This document shows, piece by piece, positions 44,201-55,665 of a stretch of DNA of 64,000 nucleotides (within the stretch, counting starts at the first letter, position 1; the number at the start of each line of letters is the position of its first letter). The DNA comes from Strix aluco (lineage: Eukaryota > Chordata > Aves > Strigiformes > Strigidae): assembly GCF_031877795.1 (NCBI RefSeq), contig NC_133954.1, positions 7,035,256-7,099,255 on the forward strand, in the 5' to 3' direction. Below the pieces are notes generated by a model. It did not search any database. It saw nothing but the letters and a program-made list of their open reading frames with translations, and had not been told where the DNA came from. Made by a program: the position numbers and the translations under genes.

Positions 44201-47200
44201 CATGTGAACAGAGTATTCATAGGGGGTTTTTATACTTAAGAAATTAAGTGGCTTTTAACTGCTATTGTATGGGTTTGGACCAGCACTTCCAGTTCTGTAA
44301 AATGCTGAGGCACCCGTCTCGCCTTTCAGAGCGCAGTATGTTTGTCCTGGCTGTATGTTCTCAATGCCCTTGTTCCTTCCAGTCACATCTACAAGTGATA
44401 ACTTACTTCTTAGGGTGCTTTGTGCCAAGTGAAGTTTAAGTAGCTGCCTGTTGCTTAAGCCACTATCCATTCTATTAAATTTATAGGACTGTTTGAAAAG
44501 TTGATCACATATCCATCTGCTACTGCAGCCCTTAGAAAGCAGGAGCCTCACTCCAGCGAGCAGTTGGGGAGCAGTTCTCGGATATCTGTGGTGGTGACTC
44601 AAGGCTGTATGTGTGGTGGATGGTTACCTGCTGGCATTCATTTGCCTTCTATGTGACGGCAGAGATGTGTCAAATTCTGCAGGGGTAGTGGCTGCTTCTC
44701 ACTTACATACAGCAAAAGACCTTGAGTTCACTCCTGGCCAAAGGTTAAACAACTTCTGTAAGCCATTGGGTGGGGAGGATGTTTTGAGGTCGAGGCGAGG
44801 TGAAGTTTTCTTCCTGTAAGAAAGCTTGTTAAGACTTGGTCCAGAATTGAACACATTTATTTTTTTAAAGGAATAGATTGTAAGTAAATGTAGTCAAATG
44901 GATTTGTCCTTGCCTGATAGATAAGCTGTTATTTTCCCTTTTCAATTTGTTCTCTCTTTCTGTAACAGGTCCAGCATGCACTGAAAAAATCTGAAAAGGC
45001 TTTGGATACTTTAAACAAAGCTATTAACATTGACCCCAAGAACCCGCTATGCAAATTCCATAGAGCTTCTGTATTATTTGCAAATGAAAAATACAAGGTA
45101 AGATTTGGTACACGTAGACAACCTGAAGTTATTTTTAAACTTCTGTAGCTAGGAATGGGGATGCACTGGAAGCTAGATGTTTACAGATTAACACTGGGCA
45201 GCATCGGGGTTTGCAGGAAGAGCCTGGGACGTTGGCCTGTCCTGTAGAGGCTAAGGTGAAGCATTTGCTTTGTCAGGTGCCACCTTCACCAAGGGAACTA
45301 TGTTAAATTTTTTGATTGTTACAAAATCTGGGGCCAACAGTTGATGCCTTTTTAGTTATTATTTTAGTCTGACCCTGGAAAAAGAAAGGAAAGAAGAGGA
45401 AATTATTGCAGCTGTCACAAACATGTGACTGTCTTATCATGACTTTATACTAAATTACTAAAAAAGGCTCAGCAAACTGCTCCAAAACCAATTACAACAA
45501 TAAGAACCACCGATTTCAAAGGCTGTTATTGAGTGAAAAATAAGAAGCCTGATCCCCTGCTGACCTGTCCCTGTTTAGGATGAGTGAAGATCTTCCTACA
45601 GTCTGTCTTTCCAGTGGCTGTTGTCCTCTGGCCTGTTTGTTTTGGCCGCAGAAGACAAGCTGCAGTCTGGTTTTTGAAACCTTGCTTCAGAAATGTGTGT
45701 GCACGTGTAAAGGGAAAACTCTTACTTAGAACTTTTTTAAAAAAAAAATCATGAACCAATTCAATATAAAATGTATTAAGGACCTAATGAAGTGCCCGTT
45801 CACGGGTTGTTTTTAAAATTGAAAAGCAGGGGATAAATAGAGGAAAGAAAAAATCTTAGTCCACTATCTTACTGCCCCTGTGTTAATGAAGGAACTTGTT
45901 GACCATGGTGAAGTGATATTTTAGGAAACAAAACATTTAGACCCTTTTTTCTTTATCAGGCTGAGTCTTGTAAGACTAAAGTCACGCTGTCCACATAAAC
46001 TACATAAAACTTAATGAAATGTGGTTTTTAGCACCAGTAGTAAGAGAATTTTGATAGCGTGATAAATTTGGCTAGTGTTAGGTAAATAAATGTAGGTTTA
46101 TACTTCCATTTATGTAGCGAGCCCTAACTTGAAATTGTCTTCACATGAATAAGTTTTAGAGGGTTGAATGGAACTTTGTATAACTAAAACCAACATTTAT
46201 TTCTAACTTCAGACTAAATATTTTTAGGTAGGATTTCTTAATAATGCCAGGTTACTGTCACAGAATAAATTGCTCCAGTGTCAACAATTAGTTTAAAAGT
46301 AGAAGTTTCACTAAATATTTTGGACTTCAGATGCCTGATATAAACACAGTTATTTGTAAAAGTCCACAGATACATATCTAAAACCAGAGCCTTTCAAAAG
46401 CATAGGCTTGAGAACAGTACATCCAGCACAAAATAAATCAACATCTCACTTTTTCAGAAGCTCAGTATACTAAAGGAAGTGCCCACTGTAAATACACTGC
46501 CAGCTTCTTGCCTTCTACCCTGTTATGCCTTATTGGGGGCCACAGGGGCATTTTATATCAGACATGTGTTGTAGGAGACCAAAGCCCGATAAATTTGCTC
46601 TATTTCTGTAATAATGGGGCTATAATATGCTACAATCTTTAAATTAAAAACTAACGTAAAAGGAATTTTAGATGCTTCTGAGATTGTACTATTGCTTTTG
46701 ATGGAATATACTGTATGTAAATGCCAGGTATTATTTTTTTTTCCACATTAGTGCGAAGTCAGAGTTTAGTGATGTCATAACTGGTTGCAGACTGCTAGCT
46801 TCTGCTTACAAAGCTCTTTTTTTCTTCCTTTTTCAGTCTGCTTTACAAGAACTTGAAGAACTGAAACAGATTGTTCCCAAAGAGTCTCTTGTTTACTTTT
46901 TAATAGGAAAGGTAGGTAAAACTTAACTGTGATCATAAGTTCTTTGGTTTCCTTTGTTGCAGAAATGTATGCCTAATGAGAAAATTCGATGCCTGTCACT
47001 AAGCTGCTTCCATTTGGAGCAGTATTCTAAAAATTCCCAAAGCTTTAAAGAAGGCTTACTGCTCACAGTATTTAAATGCAAAAGACTATTGGAGCCTTCA
47101 GCTCTCTTTAAAACAAACTAAGAAGAAAATAACCAAGCCAGTGTTGTTATTTGCCTGCTTTGATTTCACCGCTGTCCACTTAAAAGATAATTAATTTTAA

Positions 47201-50200
47201 AAAGCAATAAATTGATCATGGTAAAGATACTTCACTGAAAGATGCACACAGCCATGTATCTTTCCCTGAAAATGGAACTCTTAGCAATGATGTGATCAGT
47301 GGAAATCCTTAAAATTCTGAGATATAGTCCATCCATCAGTCAGCAGTGTTGGTTATTTGTGTGTGTAGCTGTTAAAATGTTGAGTCACATTCTAATGCAT
47401 TCTGTCAGAAATGCTCAGTAAGGAGTAATTCTACTACTGAGTCTCCATCAATAGCCACAATGTCCTTCTCAGCTGACAGTCTCCCCAAAAGAATTGTAGA
47501 AGATTCTCAGTTTGAAAGTAAGAAGAGTCTTTAAGGGGGTAGGCTAGTACAGGAAGAGATATTACTAGTTTGTCAGCTGTGTTTACATTCCAACCTTCTT
47601 TGTGTTTAATGGCAGAGAAAAGTAATCTGGAAATAGAAATCCTCCTTTCTCACCATCTTCTCTGCTAATATGCTTTAAGTTCTGCAACTTTCTTCCTCTG
47701 TGGGGTGTCAACTAGGAAGCAACAAGACAAACTTATTTCTAGCACAGTACTGGATAACTCTTAATCAGCAAGATTTTTTTTTTTTTAAACTGGAGAGGGG
47801 TAAAAGGATTTGTGCTGAAATTTCTTGACTGGTATTTGTCCAGGAGTAGCTGGATCTCTAAACTGACATTAGAGTTGCCATGTCTTGACAAACTTAAGTA
47901 CTTTCACTGTTTAAATGCTTAACACACAAATTACTCGCTCCTCTGTCCTTAATGATAAGGAGAGCTTCAGTGCAAGTTACAGTGACAAGGTAAAATACGG
48001 GCTGGATTCTGCAGTGCAGTGTGTTCTTGGTTCAGTTTAACAGGAGGAGGTGTCACTTAATGTCCCATTGTTTACCTGCCAATGACTGTTAAAATGCCAC
48101 TTGAGGATGTAAGAATGGCCATGCTGAGTCAGCAAAAATCTGTCTAACCTGTATGTATCCTGCCTTTGCTAGTCCTCAGTAAGAGAGCTGCAGGGAAGAG
48201 TGTAAGATTAATGAGTGCACATGGTGATACTTCCCCAGGCTGTTCTCTGGGCCTCTGACATGAGAAATCTGAGATTTTGGACTTTTCCTGAGCCACAAGG
48301 AGATTTGGGGTTACAGTGACTCAAGAAATTGCAAGAGTGGTGAGGGGGTACAACAAGCAAAAAATGTACACCCTGCTGCAGCGTTCCAAAGCTTAAATCT
48401 GTATCTGAAGATCCACCTCCTTATGGTTTTGAATCTGTCAGCTGCTAGTTTAATTTAAGGTTTTTGGAATCTTAAATAGAAACACTTGCTCGCTCTTTCT
48501 ACACATACTTGCTGTTTCCCTTGGACTCGTATAAGAAATCTTTATCTCCCCTCTGTTGCTTTTCATAAAATAGCAGTTAGCTGTGGCTTGGTATGTTTGT
48601 CCAAACCTTCAAGTAGCAACTTCATGTAAATGTAGTCTTTTATGCCTTTATTTTAGGTTTATAAAAAGCTGGGTCAAACACATTTGGCCCTAATGAATTT
48701 CTCATGGGCAATGGACTTAGATCCCAAAGGAGCCAATAACCAGATTAAAGAGGCCATTGATAAACGTTACCTTCCAGATGATGAGGAACCAATAACTCAA
48801 GAAGAGCAAATAAGCGAATGTTACCCTTATGAATCAGGTTTGTATTTCCCACCCTTTGTCATTCAAGGATGTATTTCCACTTAGGTGGTAGGAAGAATCC
48901 CAGGTTTAACAAGCGAAACGCTGCTCAACCTCACTGCTTGGCAAGTAAGAACTTCAGAGGTTCTTCACTCAGAAGAATTCATTCATGCTTCCTACATTAA
49001 GCGTGAAATAAAGGATTGTGACATTTCTTTAGAATCTGTAGATGGAGTAGGACAGAGATACTGTAAATTCATACAAGTCATGGTTGGCTAATAGTATCCT
49101 AGGAGAGCAAGATGTTCCCAGAGCTGCAGATCTTCACTTGTAGAAGCATCAAATCATTTCAAGGTAACTGAAACTGTCTGTAGAGGCTTTGTCAGAAGTT
49201 AAACAGAGTGGATGTTGGGTAAAGATATCTGGTCTGCTAAACATAAAAGGTAGCTTTTGATAAAAGTCATGAAAGCAGTTTCATTTGAATGGAGAAAATA
49301 AAACACTTCTGTTACACTACTTGGGAATAATCCACGAAAAGGAATGACCTGGGTTTCTGTTCTCCCTAACTTTTTAACATGACCTTAAATTCCATGAAGC
49401 ATGGATAATCATAAATATTGACCTCTTTGATGCAGACTGAAATAGTGATAGAAAATAAATAGTAATAAGCAATATAATTCTTTTCTCCAAAGAAGAAAAT
49501 ATAGCAGGTTTTGGATTCTTATTTACACATGTGCTGTGTTCAGCAATTCTGAATCTTCAGCTGAAAAAGTTGTCATGTTTTCCTATAGTAGATCACGAAG
49601 ATTTTCATGGATTCTGTATACAGTGTGCTTTTTAATACTGAAAACTTACCCTGCATTGGGCTTCCTGAAGTGTCAAGGTTGCTTCTCTCCCTGCTGTTGT
49701 CGTTGGGCCAACTTAGAGCGCTGGTGGCTGAGTGTGGTTCTGACCAGAAGATGGAGACAGAGTACTTGAACTGCTGATCAGCACCTAAGCAGTACAAAAA
49801 AAAAAAAATCCAAACCCCACACCTCAAGAACAAAAAAAACCCAACCAAAACCCAACAAAAAACCCAACCACGAAACCCACAAAAAAACCCCAAACAAATA
49901 AAAAAAACCCCAACCCCAAAAAGAAAAAAAAAAAAAACAGCAATTTAATCTGTCTAGTAAACATAACCAAAATAAAGCAGTGTTGGGCTGTGTGTAAGCA
50001 ATTCCATTTCCCTGGCTGTGCAGATAAATTGTAGGAGAGTTTCACAGTCTCAGCTGAGTAACTCTTGTAGGGTACATGAGACAAGCTGAAGTAAATTAAG
50101 GTAGTACTGGGGGCTGCGGGAATTAGCTTTAGTATATCGGCTACTGTAAGCCATTTTGTGCATTAAACTGCCAAACATGGGACTGGCTGTGTCCATTGTA

Positions 50201-51184
50201 CAGAAACCTGTAAAGTCTTTTAAAGTGATAAAAGGCATCTGTGTTTCTACCCACGAAACAACTTGGGTATGTGGGAATTTACAATTAATATGATAACTAT
50301 ATGAGGGAAAGCAGACTCAAGTTGCATTCCTGTGTGTGAAGAACCACCATCATTAGATATTTACCTTTGTTCTAATTTTAACAAGTATAGAAGTTAAATA
50401 TTTAAGGGTAGCCCCTTGGTATGTGCACATTTATCTCGAGTGCTGTGCACGAGATGCTCTCTTTGTTCAAACAGCAGTAGGAACCTCGTTTTCTTGGAAG
50501 CTCTAGGCTGGCCATCATCAGAGTAATTCTGCAGCATCAGAAATGTCTGTGTGCACGTACTCACAGCAGTTCTCTTACCACATATCGTATGTAGTATTCT
50601 TTGTCAGGGAAGCAGGGAGTGAGCAGGGGCTGCCTAACACTACTAATTGAATGTTACTTGGTTGTAAATTGAGTGGTCACAGTGCACTGATGCAGTGGGT
50701 AACTGACGTGAGCATGTCAGGCAGCTGGTGGGTTTTGAAGGCGTGGGAAGGTTAAATTGCTCCTAAGGCAATTTTGGAACCCTCCATACCAATCCCTACC
50801 TAACTAGGTGTCAGAGATGTCACATTTTTAACAGAGGATGGCTAAGGCAGCATGTTTTGTACTTTGTTATGTACTCTCTGTTAATTCCTTTCTAAATGCG
50901 TTTATTTACACTTCATTAAGCTGGCAGGGATCAGTGTATTAGAAGGAAAAAGGGAAAAGCCATATGGTTTTACAGCATTTTGAGGGGAAGCCCAAACCCA
51001 TTACTGCTGTGCTTTTGATGTGCTGGAGTTGATTGTGGGGAATCTTTGTAGTGAAGCAGCCCGGTAGTGTTTGACTACTCCGTGTTTCTTTTTCTTTCAA
51101 GTTGGCACAGACGAATCCCAAGAGAGCAGCATGACGGATGCAGATGACACACAGCTCCACGCAGTTGAAAGTGATGAATTTTAA
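19739..51184 (+). CDS. CDC27: Cell division cycle protein 27 (APC/C subunit 3)
   Basis: TPR scaffold subunit of the anaphase-promoting complex, which binds the IR tails of CDH1, CDC20 and APC10 in the nucleus. Exons: 19739-19765, 25845-25920, 29257-29404, 31521-31646, 32592-32689, 33214-33368, 33484-33698, 34371-34485, 38010-38125, 38574-38673, 38970-39177, 39997-40169, 41501-41653, 42906-43114, 43788-43905, 44969-45097, 46837-46911, 48657-48813 (or -48837) and 51102-51184; all phases agree. The protein starts MTVLQEPVQ. N-terminal TPR dimerisation region about 1-170; disordered phospho-rich middle with basic KMKFPPKIPNRKTKSKTNK about 200-450; C-terminal TPR superhelix about 460-800; acidic end TDADDTQLHAVESDEF. 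Length is 826 residues with the short exon 18 or 834 with the long one (human 824). The exon 18 donor is unusual. Confidence 0.98.
35213..35231. repeat. Poly(C) tract in CDC27 intron 8
   Basis: A run of C residues broken once by T, in otherwise AT-rich intronic DNA. Simple repeat, likely length-variable. Confidence 0.8.
48111..48300 (+). repeat. Old interspersed repeat in CDC27 intron 17
   Basis: The stretch aatggccatgctgagtcag, followed by atctgtctaacctg and gtatcctgcctttgc, resembles the widespread sauropsid repeat with the core GGGTCAGACCAAAGGTCCAT followed by a 'tagcccagtatcctg' block. It is strongly diverged, consistent with an old insertion. The family was recognised from memory and the boundaries are approximate. 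Confidence 0.5.
49795..49938. repeat. A/C-only low-complexity tract in CDC27 intron 18
   Basis: About 145 bases made almost entirely of A and C, with many AAACCC and CCAAAAA words; the complement is a T/G tract with repeated GGG runs. It probably arose from poly(A)-type expansion. No gene signal. Confidence 0.85.
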
Positions 51185-53905
51185 CCTCCAAAAGCCAGTA
51201 TCTGAGCTCAAGTGTGTGACTGGTACTGTTGTGTTCTCCCCTTCCTTTGCATCCTGGGTCTTCACATCACTGAGCCAGCATTGTCATTACTCTCCACTGA
51301 CACCATGAGTACACCACTCAGACTTAAACTGTACACCGAGTTAATGGCAGTGCAATATTCAGCTGCTACTGAGTCTGACTAGTTGGCTCTTACACATTTA
51401 TGAAAGTGACTGAGGAGGAAATGCTATTTTTGGACTCCCCTTTGCTGGAATAATATCATGGAAGAAAGACTTGTGGTTTGCTGTAACGAAGCCAGTAGAT
51501 GTGGGGATAGTACTAATGAAGCAGTGTCTTGTTCTTTTTCCAGAAATGTGTCTTAGTTTGGTTCTTTCTTGGTAAGCAGAGTGCTGAACCTCATTTCCAA
51601 GTTCTTCAAGGACAGTGTTGACAAATGCAGGCTGTTAAAGACTTTTGCATATATTGTAGTGTAACTTAAATGCCAGGGAATGTAAATGACCTTAAAGCTG
51701 CAGTGTCTCCAGTGAACAAACACAATGCACATGCTCAGGACTAGGAGTGTGTCAGACCACGTAAAATATCCAGTGTCCCTACTTAGAGTGCAAACTTGCA
51801 GGAGTGGAAATGTAGCAGGAGAATCACATTGCAGAATCAAAGCTTTCGTGAAATGCTTTCATGTTCTAACCAAGAATTAATTTATTCACCTAGTTTCTGA
51901 AAGGTCAGTGTTTACTTTGTACTTCAAAGAAACAAGTCAGCAACACCTTGCTTCATTTTTCATATACCCCTTGACTTGTTCTTCCCCTTCTAAGAATAAA
52001 AATGAATAAAGGGCAAAATCAAGAGAGAAACGTAGATAGAACTGTAATGTGAAAACATCAAGCCCTTAATCTAGAGTGACTGCGTGTTTCTGAGCAGGTA
52101 GACTGGGAAGACTGTGGAAGCCTTAATACAATCAGAACCTTAGTGAAATACATCAAATAATTGTCTAAGATTAGTATCATTTTTAAAACTGTTTTGTAAA
52201 GTGTGGTCCAAGCAGGATGCAAAAATGTGCAATTATCTGTCTCTTTTTTTTTTACGCTGTTCTTTAAGATCCTCACTCTAGGAATACTTTCCTCTTCTAC
52301 AGAGTCTGCTTCTGTGAGAAGAAACCTATGACACGTTTATGAGTCCAAAATGATCTTTCTCTGTAGCATTCTGCAAGCAACAACTGATGCCCTTTATGCA
52401 GTGATGATAAAGAAAGTGTATGATATAAGCAGTTTTAAAGAGCAATTTATGCATAATAAATTGGGAATGATATAAATTTCATAGCAACATATTTTTGTGG
52501 TCAGTCTTCATGTTCTTTTTTTAACATATTGTCTTTTAGGGGTCTTTTAGTTACCTCTGGAACTTCATGTCTTCTGTCACAGCTCCTCTCTGGTCATGAG
52601 CCACACGGACACCTTTATCATTTGAAAAATAATCCTCAAGTGCTGAGCAAAAATATAATTCTTCAGGCTTGGGTTGGTTTTTTTTTTTTTTGAAGTAGAA
52701 GGATAAGCAGTGAAAAATAGGCTTAAACTCCTGTAATAAGGAATTTCTAAAATCTGAGGCATGGTAATATATTAAAGGAGCTTTGACCCTCTGCCATGTA
52801 CTTCTGACCAGCTTGTGTCTGGAAGGTTGATGAATTGACTGGAAAATCATGACATGTTTCAGCTGCCTTGAGTGTACCGAGTCCTGCACTGCGCTTTGTG
52901 GTGATCGATATTCTGGGGCAATTCCCTTTCTGCGTGAGTCCTCCCCGAGGAAGACACGGGGCTCAGATTTCCCGAAAGCTGATCTGCATCTCCCGTCAAG
53001 CTCCCGCGCGCTGCTCGTGTTACCGTGTCCGTCCCGCCGTGGTTTTCCCGTGTGGACGCAGCTTCCCGGCGCATCCCTCGCAAGGAGTTTGAGCAGCACC
53101 GCAGCATAAGGTCTGGAGGCAGGCAGCACTTGTGTGAAAGCCACCAATTAAGGTGTTAATTGGCTTCCTTTTGGTTCCCAACGTACTTTCTAAGCAAAAA
53201 GCAGGAGTAAGCAGGTGCTACTCAAGACTTTTTCCATAAAAAAAATGCTGTTGTTTAAATTGGAACTAGAGCTCTAGGAATTTAAGTGGCTTTTTCTCTT
53301 TTATTTTGTTCTCTAAAAATTGGGAACACTTGTAATAAAATTTTCACCACCCTAGAAAGAGCTCTTAATTCAGCTGGGATGTGAAAAGGGTATTCCTGCT
53401 ACCTGGGAGATTTAATACATAAAACTGTCCATTGTTTTATATGTACATCATGCTTCAAAAAGATTTTTCTTTTTTTCCCCAAGAATCTCAAGTAACGTTT
53501 AGACCACGCTGCTATTTTACCTTCTGCATAGATACACAAAATTAGTATTTGATCAATAAAATTTTGCTCTCTTTGAAGAGGGGCAGGGAGAAGGACGGTG
53601 AGCATGAAGGCACTCTGGCAGCCAGGTTAGAGCAAGTGCGTTCACTGAAAGGAATTAGGGAACCGTCATTTTCTTACAACAAAACTATGGAGAAATGCAA
53701 AGTGTGGGTGTGGTGTGTACTATTTGCATTGAAACAATGTAATTTGTCTTTTTCCTTTTTTTTTTTTGTTTTTTGCTTTTCCTGACTCTTTATTTCAAAA
53801 ATTGTACAGTCTTAGGGGGGGAAAAAAAAAAGTCTTTTCTGTTAATATATTTGCGATTCATTAAAGGATGTGGAAAATCCAAATAAACTACTTTTAAAAG
53901 CAGGT
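51185..53905 (+). other. CDC27: CDC27 3' UTR with candidate polyA signals
   Basis: AT-rich DNA follows the stop codon. AATAAA occurs at 51995-52000 and 52005-52010 (a close pair), at 52455-52460 and at 53882-53887. The pair near 52000 and the last site are the most plausible proximal and distal ends, which would give alternative UTR lengths. A GC/CpG-rich patch at 52880-53110 interrupts the AT-rich context. The end point is inferred. Confidence 0.55.
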
Positions 53906-53949
53906 TTATCCCCAGGTCCTTTGGGTCAGTGTTGGGACTCACCCTTCAG

Positions 53950-54432
53950 GAGGTGGGCGAGTGCAGCGGAGCTGGAGAGAGCAGTAAGGCCACCCTTGGG
54001 GCGTGGGGGGCTGGTTTCCGTCCTGCAGTAGCTGGTGATGCTGGTGCTGCCTGTGACTCTGCCGCAGGCTTCCAGCGAAGCCGAGCTGCGCCCGTGTCCT
54101 CCCGGCTCGATTCCGGGTGAGGTGGGGGGTGCTACACCTGCTCTTAGGGGCACGCAGTGACGTTTCCAACAGCGTTTCTGTTCATCGTCAGCTGACATCC
54201 TGCAGCTCGACGGGAGGCTCGATAAACTCTCAGGTACGGAGCAGATTTTTTTTTTTTTTTTTAATTTGTTATTCTGCCTTCCATAGCTGCTCATAACGTT
54301 GATCGTGGCTGCAGCTGTTGTCAGCTCAGCAGAGAAATGATTACAGACTTTTCTCTACTTTCAGACCTGGAGGAAAAGCTTGCCAGGAAGGCTGAGGCTC
54401 GTGGCTGTGTAGGAATTCCTCTTGCTGCGTAG
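53950..54432 (+). CDS. Candidate cluster of short coding exons of unknown gene
   Basis: Four segments with proper splice sites join in one frame: 53950-53983, 54068-54116, 54192-54233 and 54365-54432 (stop TAG at 54430-54432, ATTAAA at 54445-54450). The joined peptide reads RWASAAELERAASSEAELRP, then CPPGSIP, then ADILQLDGRLDKLS, DLEEKLARKAEARG and CVGIPLAA: charged and helix-prone. A further compatible upstream segment may be 53579-53625. I do not recognise the protein. It could be the tail of an unannotated gene, an alternative 3' end of CDC27, or chance. The order, phases and terminal signal together make it worth recording. Confidence 0.3.
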
Positions 54433-55120
54433 ACAGTATCTTGGATTAAAGCTTCTGGTGCTCATTTTTGTCCACTACGTTAGCATAATCCAGTAATTTT
54501 TCTGAGCTAAATTTGACTGTAAAAGTGACACTGAACTTAACCCTTTACTACACCTAGTTGCCTCCCATCCCCCCTTTTTTTTTTTTTCCCCCCCCCATGT
54601 TTAATCCTGGACTTTGATTGTGTGTACAACTGCAGTCCCACAGTTAAATTCTCTGCTCTGTAGCCGACTTCCCACCCTGCCTTACGCACGGCAGCCAGAG
54701 CAGAGTTATTCTTCCTGTGTCTCGGTTGCAGTTTCTGTGTCGGCTCAAATACGGGTGATTTAGGCTGTACGCTTCCTAGCGGTGAAACGAAGCTTTGTTA
54801 ATGGTAGGCTGAGCTTTAAATGTCTCCAGAGAAAGGCAAAGCATTAATGAAGTTTGACTTGCAAGCTGCAATACTTTGTTCTGTGTCTGAATCACAGCAA
54901 TGCAGAGAATGCTAGGAGTTGTTAGTATCTCAGGATTTCCAGCTCGGGAAGGTTTTTGGCACCTGATCTTTATGACGATCTACAGCTTCCTCCTGGTGCA
55001 TCACCTTTCAGTCTGTTGTTCATCAGTAACTTTGCTGCTGCATCATCTCCCTATTTTCTGTCCCTCTAGTCAAAGTTAGTGACTTTATTTGAGTAAGACC
55101 TGTTCCAGGAGCAGGCACTG

Positions 55121-55153
<33 letters not shown>

Positions 55154-55320
55154 TGGAGCAGAAAAACAGTGTTTCTAAGGCAGGAAGCCCTGTATTCCTG
55201 ATCCTCAGAGGAGTGGGGTTTAATATTATATTAGCACAGAGAATAAGACTTCCTCTGGTGCTTCTGCATATCTGCTTTTCAAATCAGCATTTGTGGAGGA
55301 CCTGATTTCTTAGTTTGGGT
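54433..55320. other. Intergenic DNA with homopolymer tracts
   Basis: No gene was recognised. A T/C homopolymer block lies near 54575-54597 and a 27-base poly(T) at 55125-55151. Confidence 0.6.
55125..55151. repeat. Poly(T) tract
   Basis: An uninterrupted run of 27 T residues. No flanking SINE body was recognised on either side, so it is called a simple repeat. Confidence 0.9.
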
Positions 55321-55322
55321 CC

Positions 55323-55336
55323 AGCTGCTATATAAA
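55323..55336 (+). promoter_or_regulatory. TATA box with adjacent E-box
   Basis: CAGCTG (55323-55328) directly abuts TATATAAA (55329-55336), a near-ideal TATA element, about 150 bases before an ATG with an open frame. A start site near 55360 would be expected. There is no independent proof of transcription. Confidence 0.4.
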
Positions 55337-55485
55337 CCCCGGGAGATGTTCCTTGCTTTGAAATCCCACCACAGTGAGCAGCTGGGCGAGCAGGGACAGG
55401 AGGGACCCGGTCCTTTCCCTGGGGTCGCAGCACCGCACCCAGCCAGCAAACGCCTCTGCGTCCTCGCATCCAGCTGGGCAGAGCC

Positions 55486-55665
55486 ATGGAGCAAAGCCAC
55501 GGACTGGGAACGCCGGACCCACAACAGCCCATGGAGGTGGAAATGGGACAGATGAGGGTGAAGGAGACTGAGGAACTGCTGTGGCAGCTGCAACAGAGAA
55601 ACGAGACTGATGAGAAACAGGGGAGTGGGCACAGCGGGGTGATGTGTGGGACCTGGCCTGGGTGA
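55486..55665 (+). CDS. Candidate 59-residue ORF behind a TATA box
   Basis: Starts MEQSHGLGTPDPQQPMEVEM and continues with the helix GQMRVKETEELLWQLQQRNE, ending with TGA at 55663-55665. The composition (Glu, Gln, Leu heptads) is protein-like, and the ORF lies at a natural distance from the TATA box at 55329. It may be a first exon: a possible donor (GGG|GTGATG) occurs near 55637-55645. I recognise no family. A small independent ORF or a chance frame are the alternatives. Confidence 0.25.
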   Translation: MEQSHGLGTPDPQQPMEVEMGQMRVKETEELLWQLQQRNETDEKQGSGHSGVMCGTWPG

